NCBI GenBank assembly: GCA_038210655.1
Contig: JBBQWM010000019.1
Location: 1-64,000 of the forward strand
DNA: 64,000 nucleotides
From: 54-19 sp038210655
Lineage (GTDB): Bacteria > Chloroflexota > Chloroflexia > Chloroheliales > Chloroheliaceae
Reading direction: 5' to 3'
The notes beneath the pieces are model-generated. The model was not told where the DNA came from. It searched no databases and worked only from the letters and a program-made list of their open reading frames with translations. A program made the translations under genes and the position numbers. This document shows, piece after piece, positions 57,945 to 64,000 of this stretch. The stretch's first letter is position 1, and each line of letters opens with the position of its first letter.

Positions 57945-59855
57945 ATGCCCTACGACGCAGAGGGCAACTTCATATATCCCGTCCCGGCCCGCAAAGGTAA
58001 GCTAAAGGCTCCTTCTCGGCAGCCTTCAGTCCGCCCCATTCCCACGCGCCCGCCTAATTCCCAACCCGCCCCGGTTCCTGTCGCTATTCCCAAGCCGCCG
58101 GTCTCAATCGTTGCTCCTATTGTTCCTGAGCCTCAGCCATTAGCACCCCCGCCCACTGCTCCCGTTCCCGACCAACTCGTTTTGCCAATGCCGGATGGAG
58201 TCGCGGTCTTTACCATCCAGGAGGGTGGCAATCGCTGGCAGATGAGCGAACAAGACTTGGCCCAACTCTGGAATGCTCAGACCTGGCCTGCCGCCTTGAA
58301 ACTGGCAACCAGCGACGGGCAAGCGGTGGAGGTGGTTTATCGAGGGCGGTGGAGCGGTGGTTTTGGCCCCGATTTCAAGGGCGCTATCGTGCGGGTCGGG
58401 GCCGAACTCTTAAAAGGCGACATCGAATTACATCTACGGAGCGCCGATTGGAAGATTCACGGGCATCACCAGGACCAAAAATATAACCAGGTGGTGCTAC
58501 AAGTCACGCTGGAAGATAGCGGTGCGCCGAGTCGCACCCAGGCCGGAACCGAAATGCCGGTGCTGGCGCTTTTGCCACTTTTTCAACAGGCCGGATTAAA
58601 GCTGGCTGACTCGCTGGCAAAGGCCAAGTCTAGCGGCACCCGTTTGGGTTCGCTCTCGGAGAGCGAGGGGCCGTGTTGTGACCGGGTGGCGGAGCGCACG
58701 ACCGACCTGGGGGCGCTGCTGGCTCAGATCGACCGCCTGGGCGACCAGCGTTTTGACGAAAAAGCGGCCCGGTTTGAAGCGGCTTGCGCTGCCGACCCGG
58801 ATGTCAGCGAAGCAGGGGCCGCTCAGGAGCTATGGCTTGGTTTATTGGAGGCGCTGGGTTACTCGCAAAACAAGGCTCCTTTCCGCCAGCTAGGGGCAAC
58901 CCTACCCTTATCGCAGGTTGTCGCACTTGATAGCGAGGCAAGGCGACGGGGCGAGAGTGGAGATGAACGTATCGTGACGCTTGAGGCGGCCTTGTTGGGG
59001 GCTGCCGGGTTGCTACCTTCCCAGCGTCGGTTGCGTCCAACCGTTCGGCGGGTAGCCGAGACCTCGGCCCACTTTGAGCCGGACGGTCGGGCCGAACCGC
59101 TCGAAGACTTTGCCGCCGGGCGCTATAGTGATGAACTGGAAAGCCGCTGGAATTGGCTTCAACGTCACCTGACGACAACTTCCCCAACCGAGTGGAAGCC
59201 TCTAAAAGAGCGGGATTGGACGTTTGCCCGGTTGCGTCCGCCCAACCATCCTTCGCGGCGGATCGCAGGGTTGGCCCGGTTGGTGGTGCGCTTAGGTCTA
59301 AGCGAAGCCGAAGATTTGCTTGCTGGGCTGACCGCACGGGCCGAGGAAAAGCCTGCCGAAGCCTGCACAAGTCTGGCCCAATTCTGTCGGGTGGAGTTGA
59401 AGGCCGAAGAAAATGATAGTGCCGCTTTTTGGGCGCGACGTTACGATTTTAGCGACCGGGCGATCCTAGCGGGCGAGAACGCTAAAGGCGCTACCGCCGA
59501 CCTGATCGGAACCGACCGAGCGGCGGATATGGTCGTAAATATTATTCTACCGTTTTTGGTGGGTTATGGGCGGGATAGACATTCTTCACGGCTGGTCGAG
59601 GCCGCCCTGGCGACCTATCGGGCGCATCCGCGCCTCGGAACTAACGAATTGGTCGAAAACGTCGCTCGGCAGGTCTTTCGCTACTGGCTCGAAAACCCTG
59701 CCGAGGCCGAACCCTATCTAGGTGCTAATAGTGGTCGAGCCGGTAAAATCTCGGTTGCCCGCCTGATCGATGGAGCGCGACGACAGCAAGGCTTGATCCA
59801 TTTGCATCATCATTTTTGTGCCGACCAGAATTTTACTAATTGCCCCCTGGCCTGA
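57945..59855 (+). CDS. DUF2851 family protein
   Basis: A 636-residue protein. Residues 1-100 are Pro-rich and probably unstructured; DUF2851 follows, with the hallmark GGFGPDFKGAIVR, GDIELHLRSADWKIHGHHQD and YNQVVLQV. The conserved Asp/Glu/His pattern suggests a PD-(D/E)XK-like nuclease, but no activity is known to me. The proline-rich leader is an addition. AAAGGA is 10 bases before the ATG. It is linked to the PHP phosphoesterase gene, which hints at a nucleic-acid role (inference). Confidence 0.82.
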   Translation: MPYDAEGNFIYPVPARKGKLKAPSRQPSVRPIPTRPPNSQPAPVPVAIPKPPVSIVAPIVPEPQPLAPPPTAPVPDQLVLPMPDGVAVFTIQEGGNRWQMSEQDLAQLWNAQTWPAALKLATSDGQAVEVVYRGRWSGGFGPDFKGAIVRVGAELLKGDIELHLRSADWKIHGHHQDQKYNQVVLQVTLEDSGAPSRTQAGTEMPVLALLPLFQQAGLKLADSLAKAKSSGTRLGSLSESEGPCCDRVAERTTDLGALLAQIDRLGDQRFDEKAARFEAACAADPDVSEAGAAQELWLGLLEALGYSQNKAPFRQLGATLPLSQVVALDSEARRRGESGDERIVTLEAALLGAAGLLPSQRRLRPTVRRVAETSAHFEPDGRAEPLEDFAAGRYSDELESRWNWLQRHLTTTSPTEWKPLKERDWTFARLRPPNHPSRRIAGLARLVVRLGLSEAEDLLAGLTARAEEKPAEACTSLAQFCRVELKAEENDSAAFWARRYDFSDRAILAGENAKGATADLIGTDRAADMVVNIILPFLVGYGRDRHSSRLVEAALATYRAHPRLGTNELVENVARQVFRYWLENPAEAEPYLGANSGRAGKISVARLIDGARRQQGLIHLHHHFCADQNFTNCPLA

Positions 59856-59942
59856 GTAATTAGTTTAAGAGTTAAGTAGCTGCCTATCAGAGCGTTTTCA
59901 ATTTGACCTATCACACAAATAGGCCGAGGTTAGATTAGCTAA

Positions 59943-61286
59943 TTATGTCTGGCGACTACGTTCCTCGTAGGCTATTTTGAGAAAATGCGCTCCCCGTGCC
60001 GAGTCACCTCGCTCAAGCAACATTTCGCCATAGGAAAAATAGGCGGCACTGAGTATTTCAGGCTGATTGCTCTGCCTCAGTTGTGCGATAGCTGCTTCAA
60101 AATAATGGTCGGCCTGAGCGTGATTGGCTTTCTTTTCGTTGATTTGGGCCAACGTCAGTAGTACTTCGCCGGTCGCGAGTTGCGAACCGGTAAAGGAATT
60201 ATTTCCCAATAGGCTGGTTTTCAACCAGACCCTATCTCTATCTTCCTGCAAAGCTTCATAAGCCTGATTAGCGGCAGTCAGCGCTTCGTCGAGGCGGTTC
60301 TGGCGCAAAAAGAGGTTCGCCAAATTGTTGTAGGCGGTAGTCCGAATAGCTGACGATAAGCGCGACGAGTTGCTATCGAGGGCTGCCCGGAAAGCGGTTT
60401 CGGCTTCCGGCCAATTGTGTCCGGCCAGAAAAACCAATCCGAAAACCATGTGTAAATTGGTAGCCAGGTGGGGAGTGGCGGCAGTTTGCATCAGCGTGCT
60501 GGCTTGTTCGAGGGTTAGCCGCGCGTCTTTGAGGCGGTTTTCGGCTTCGTAATGGTCGGCCAGACTTGAAAGACTACTGACCAGAGTTTGGGGCGTAGCG
60601 GCTTCCTCGGCGCACTGTCGCGCTACCTCAAACAGCCCGCGTGCGGCATCGTGTAGATCAAGCGCGGTATAGACCCGCGCCAGATTAGCGTAGATTGCCA
60701 GCTTGAGGCCAGGGTCGCGTATAACACCCTGCTCAATCGCTTGCAACCCGGCTTTGTGTTGCTCCTGGGCTAGAATATATTTGCGTTGTTGGAAGTAAAG
60801 CTCCCCAATAACATTTCGGACTTGCTCGACCTGACTCGGCTCTTCCAGGTCGGCCCATTCATTCTGAGCTTGCTGCAATTTGCTCAGGGCCTCGCCAAAA
60901 CGTTCCAGTCCGGCTAGAGCGCAGCCTTCCAAAAAAAGGGTTTCGGCGCTATCCTGTTCGGTCAACCGCTCTCGGTCAAGACTGTTTAGCAAATCAAAGC
61001 TTTCCTGGTAGTTGCCACCAAGCATAATCAACAGACGAGCGCGGGCTAGGGCTAATTGAGCCTGCTGAGTTTCTCGGTCGGGTTCGAGTGTTTCCAGAAA
61101 ATGAGAGGCCGGTAGTTGCAACCGCCGCGCCAGAATACGCAAAGCTTTAATTGAAGGTTGAATTTTGCCTAGTTCAACTGCTGATACATAACTTTTAGAG
61201 AAGGTGTCGCGAGCTAGATCGTCCTGGGTCATTTTGCGCTCCAACCGAGCGGCCCGAATCCGATCTCCTAAAGGTTTCGCCTCCAT
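59943..61286 (-). CDS. XRE-family regulator with TPR repeats
   Basis: A 447-residue protein. Residues 1-65 are an XRE/Cro helix-turn-helix (RIRAARLERKMTQDDLARD, YVSAVELGKIQPSIKALRIL). The rest is a run of TPR helices (for example AETLFLEGCALAGLERFGEA). This layout is that of large peptide- or partner-sensing regulators (RRNPP-like in form). AGGAGAG lies 7 bases before the ATG. It faces away from the CobT-like gene. Its target is unknown; a TATAAT on the minus strand near 61347-61352 may be its promoter. Confidence 0.85.
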   Translation of the reverse strand: MEAKPLGDRIRAARLERKMTQDDLARDTFSKSYVSAVELGKIQPSIKALRILARRLQLPASHFLETLEPDRETQQAQLALARARLLIMLGGNYQESFDLLNSLDRERLTEQDSAETLFLEGCALAGLERFGEALSKLQQAQNEWADLEEPSQVEQVRNVIGELYFQQRKYILAQEQHKAGLQAIEQGVIRDPGLKLAIYANLARVYTALDLHDAARGLFEVARQCAEEAATPQTLVSSLSSLADHYEAENRLKDARLTLEQASTLMQTAATPHLATNLHMVFGLVFLAGHNWPEAETAFRAALDSNSSRLSSAIRTTAYNNLANLFLRQNRLDEALTAANQAYEALQEDRDRVWLKTSLLGNNSFTGSQLATGEVLLTLAQINEKKANHAQADHYFEAAIAQLRQSNQPEILSAAYFSYGEMLLERGDSARGAHFLKIAYEERSRQT

Positions 61287-61634
61287 CTGGTAACTCTCCT
61301 GCCTGGATCTGGGTGTATCGCTTCTCTATCCAGGTGCTATGTTATAATTATAAGGGTGGCTTTATCAGGACAAGCTAAATAAACCACCGATTGACCGTGT
61401 CAAAAGGTTGGTTGGGTTTGGGCCTCTTATGAATTGATGTTGTAATAACGAAATAGAAGCCTGGTAAAAATGATTTCAAGTGTTGGCTTTCCTAATCGAA
61501 TTTATATGTTTTTAGGCGTGCCGTTTATTTTTCGTTTGCTTGTACAAGGAGTTCCTTTTTATTCTAACAGATAATGTCAAGCTACAAAAGTATTATGTTT
61601 TTGATCTAGGTATAGCTCAAGGTAAACTATCAAA
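61287..61634. other. Divergent AT-rich intergenic region
   Basis: About 350 bp between the XRE regulator and the CobT-like gene. It has TATAAT sequences on both strands (61343-61352) without good -35 partners. A 34-codon hydrophobic frame starting near 61470 is too short to support. Confidence 0.5.
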
Positions 61635-62822
61635 ATGTGGCAATTAGAACGTGATATTTTGAGTGTCTTTCGCCCTCAGCAAGGAGCCGCCTTTATTCGG
61701 CTGGTGCAATCTTGCCAGCCCGTCTTTGTCCTGACCGTCGCCTATAGCGCCACCGTTCAGATACCGGGCGTGAGCGGGGCTGGCGTGACCACCGAGTTGC
61801 GCGAACTGACTGCCGCCGCCGATGCCGAAATTTTGGCGCACGGCAAGGCGCGTTGTCTACCCAATGGCGTGCCTTCCAACCCGACCGGTGCGCCGGGGCC
61901 ATCGATTATCACACGAGCGGCTTTCGATTTGCTTCCAGGTTTGCCTTATATTTGTGTGGATGCCGGTCTCAAACATAGTGCCGATGTGCTGGGTATACGC
62001 CATCTGGAAGGAGCCGGGCCTGCCGAGGCGACCGATACAGGCCGGGCGCTTGGTACAGACGACCGTCGAGCTACCCAACTCTGGCGGGCCGGGCTAAAGT
62101 TGGGGGCGGAATTGGGTCGTCGCTACGCCGACAACGGCTATCTACTCCTGGCCGAGAGTGTGCCGGGTGGTACAACGACCGCGCTAGGGTTGCTATTGGG
62201 CCTGGGTTTGGAGGCCGAGCAGCGCGTCAGTAGCTCGATGCCCGACAATGCTCACGCCCTAAAATTAGAAGTAGTGCGGGCCGGGCTGCTGGCTGCCGGA
62301 GCTTATAAAGGTGCGTTCGCCTCGGCTCCCTTGCAGGCGGTAGCCGCCCTGGGCGACCCGATGCAACCTGCCGTAGCCGGGATTGCTTTGGCGGCTTCGG
62401 CCTATTGCCCGGTGGTACTAGGGGGTGGAACCCAAATGGCGGCGGTGCTGGCTCTAATCGCGGCGCTAAAGGCCAGCGAAAGGGTTCCCGACCCGCAGGC
62501 TGAACCTCCTCCTGATCCAAGCCGGATTGCAGTGGTAACGACCCGTTGGGTCTCCGCCGACCCGACCGCCGACCTGGGTGGACTGGGCCGCGAGATCGAG
62601 CAGTGTTTTGGCGAATTGGGTAGCCCCTATCTGGCGGCTAACCTCAATTTTGGGGCCTCTCAGTATGCACCAATGCGACTCTACGAGCAGGGTTACGTCA
62701 AAGAAGGGGTCGGGGCGGGTGCAGCGGCTTTTGCTGCAATGCTGGCGACCGGCCTGAGTGCTGCCGATTTGCTCCCCACTATAGAACAAGTCTACCGGCG
62801 GATCGTCCTGAATGAGGCTTAG
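61635..62822 (+). CDS. CobT-like nicotinate mononucleotide phosphoribosyltransferase family protein (TIGR00303 type)
   Basis: A 395-residue protein of the CobT-related family found in cyanobacteria, archaea and Chloroflexota. The catalytic-loop motif LAESVPGGTTTALGLLLGLG lies near residue 175, with AADAEILAHGKARCLPNG and the C-terminal LNFGASQYAPM. By homology it activates the lower-ligand base of cobamides using nicotinate mononucleotide, but no other cobalamin genes are in the window. AAGG lies 12 bases before the ATG. It could be regulated by the divergent XRE protein. Confidence 0.85.
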   Translation: MWQLERDILSVFRPQQGAAFIRLVQSCQPVFVLTVAYSATVQIPGVSGAGVTTELRELTAAADAEILAHGKARCLPNGVPSNPTGAPGPSIITRAAFDLLPGLPYICVDAGLKHSADVLGIRHLEGAGPAEATDTGRALGTDDRRATQLWRAGLKLGAELGRRYADNGYLLLAESVPGGTTTALGLLLGLGLEAEQRVSSSMPDNAHALKLEVVRAGLLAAGAYKGAFASAPLQAVAALGDPMQPAVAGIALAASAYCPVVLGGGTQMAAVLALIAALKASERVPDPQAEPPPDPSRIAVVTTRWVSADPTADLGGLGREIEQCFGELGSPYLAANLNFGASQYAPMRLYEQGYVKEGVGAGAAAFAAMLATGLSAADLLPTIEQVYRRIVLNEA

Positions 62823-62965
62823 AACCTGCCCGAAAAGATAAATAAGCCATTGGGATGGCCTGCTTGACGATTTTACGGTCGGCGTGTAATATTTCTTATA
62901 TTCAGGTAGTGGGATATAAAACTTATCCTGAACCATATTTAATTTAGAAAGATTAAGTTTAGCTC

Positions 62966-64000
62966 ATGGTTGACTCCGACGGAGCCATTCCACCTCGGTT
63001 GGAGGTTGCAGTCGATTCGGTCGCGCCGATAGTCGAGTTGCCCCGGCCTATTTCTACACCTTCTCGTTCTCGGCTATCCGGGCGGCTATTACAATGGTTG
63101 GCTGGTTGGCCGGGCCGATTGCTTTTTGGACTGCTGAGCGGTCTGGTTTTGCTACTTGCCTTTCAGTTCCAACCTTTTTCACAGACAGTTGATGTGGGGC
63201 CGGGTAGCGACAGCACTTATCTGGCCCAATTTTACGCCCCTGAAACCAACCAGGATTTTGATTACCGCTGGAGCCGCGCCGAAAGCTATCTCAACCTCTA
63301 TCAGACTGGCACACCTTATCAGGTGAGTTTTCGCGCTCTAACCGCCCACCCGACTTTGGAGCGGGTTGAGGTTCGGCTGATCGCCAATGGGCAGGAGATA
63401 GGTCGGGTGCAGGTAGGCCGTAGCCCCGAAATTTTTACAGTGCGCTCGTCGCGTCCGATCTGGGGGCCGGAAGACCTCAGCCTGACTTTGCGGGTATCCA
63501 GCACTTTTGCTGAGGCGGGGGCAGGCGGTCGGGGCAAATTGGGCATAGCGGTCGATTGGGTGCGGGTTGAGCCATATCGCAATCGGTTGGGGCTGATAAT
63601 ACCGCCACCGTTCCAGTGGCTCTGGTGGTTGGGCGTGGTAATGTGGTTCTTTGGGGCGAACCGGTTGTTGAGGCTGGGGCTAAAAGGTTGGCAGGTCTAT
63701 TTGCCGCCCGCTTTAACGCTGGGTCTGGTGGTAGGCTTACTGGTCGCGCCTGCGACGGCCCGCCCGATGCACACCGATTGGGTGCTGGTCGGCTTGCAAA
63801 TCGGGTTAGTCGAATTGAGCTTGATCGGTGGCTGGCTAGTAATAACAAGCTGCCGGCAAAAGCATTTGCCCCGCACCAACTTACCCCGCGCAACTTTGCT
63901 GCTCTTGTTGGTGGGGCTGGCTTGTCTCTATCTGGCTTCGGCGAAGGGCCGCTTGAGTTACGGCGACGACCAGATAATGCAGGGCGCGACCGCCGCGATT
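62966..64000 (+). CDS. Large membrane protein, N-terminal part (glycosyltransferase-like), cut by window end
   Basis: An open frame from ATG 62966 with no stop before the window end (345 codons). After a polar N-terminus it has a TM helix near residue 55-72 (RLLFGLLSGLVLLLAF), a beta-rich extracytoplasmic domain (about 75-205; DVGPGSDSTYLAQFYAPE), then several TM helices (WLWWLGVVMWFFG, LTLGLVVGLLVAPA). The sequence SYGDDQIMQG near the end resembles the start of GT39-type mannosyltransferase cores that Chloroflexota attach to such domains; this is inference. The true start has no strong ribosome site. Confidence 0.65.
   Translation, partial: MVDSDGAIPPRLEVAVDSVAPIVELPRPISTPSRSRLSGRLLQWLAGWPGRLLFGLLSGLVLLLAFQFQPFSQTVDVGPGSDSTYLAQFYAPETNQDFDYRWSRAESYLNLYQTGTPYQVSFRALTAHPTLERVEVRLIANGQEIGRVQVGRSPEIFTVRSSRPIWGPEDLSLTLRVSSTFAEAGAGGRGKLGIAVDWVRVEPYRNRLGLIIPPPFQWLWWLGVVMWFFGANRLLRLGLKGWQVYLPPALTLGLVVGLLVAPATARPMHTDWVLVGLQIGLVELSLIGGWLVITSCRQKHLPRTNLPRATLLLLLVGLACLYLASAKGRLSYGDDQIMQGATAAI

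Noticed and set aside
61470..61574. 34-residue hydrophobic frame upstream of the CobT-like gene
   Set aside because: It is too short, has no clear ribosome site and lies in AT-rich DNA where such frames arise by chance.

Overview
The window is a moderately GC-rich bacterial chromosome segment with 48 protein-coding genes that I can support. It most likely comes from the phylum Chloroflexota. This is an inference from the mix of genes: a branched-chain amino acid cluster with citramalate synthase, DUF2851 and DUF3536/GH57 proteins, a TIGR00303-type CobT-like protein, many TTG/GTG starts, and dense palindromic intergenic repeats. I see no rRNA, tRNA, CRISPR array or complete insertion sequence.

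Layout. (1) 245-6277, plus strand: a TldD/TldE peptidase pair with two paralogous STAND-type ATPases inserted between its subunits, then a Uma2-type nuclease. (2) 6302-9634: threonine synthase, an M16 peptidase with a clear promoter and structured leader, and a 57-residue protein. (3) 9695-21849: a Pil-Chp-like chemosensory operon (PilG-like receiver, DUF4388 protein, PilH-like receiver, CheW, PilJ-like receptor, 1870-residue CheA hybrid). CheR and CheB are absent. (4) 22009-27740: a serine hydrolase, a GIY-YIG protein, and a minus-strand PP2C phosphatase fused to a TPR region, a membrane segment and an exported domain. (5) 28259-39446, minus strand: ilvB-ilvN, an unknown gene, a PD-(D/E)XK nuclease, a toxin-antitoxin pair, ilvC, leuA, a second toxin-antitoxin pair, leuB, cimA. 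leuCD and ilvD are not in the window. (6) 39865-46858: two small membrane proteins, plsX, a degenerate HD-GYP protein, a GAF/PAS hybrid histidine kinase and a small unknown protein. (7) 46977-53545, minus strand: an exopolysaccharide operon (sugar-phosphate transferase, glycosyltransferase, two Wzz-like proteins, tyrosine kinase, FkbM-like methyltransferase). (8) 54066-64000: a GH57/DUF3536 protein, ROK kinase, PHP phosphoesterase, DUF2851 protein, XRE-TPR regulator, CobT-like protein and a membrane protein cut by the window end.

The least expected content is between the genes. One class is a group of short palindromic elements that end in GTAACTAC or a near variant and are flanked by 8-bp target duplications (28129-28249, 39491-39592, 42873-43042). 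Their insides differ, so a shared trans-acting transposase, possibly of IS66 type, may move all of them. For the third, a related uninterrupted copy of its target at about 31241-31280 shows directly that it inserted. The second class is arrays of degenerate 7-bp units (GATTTAC, GCAGAAT, GGATGAA/TCATCCC and others), often arranged as inverted pairs and placed against start or stop codons. They resemble the STRR heptamers of cyanobacteria.
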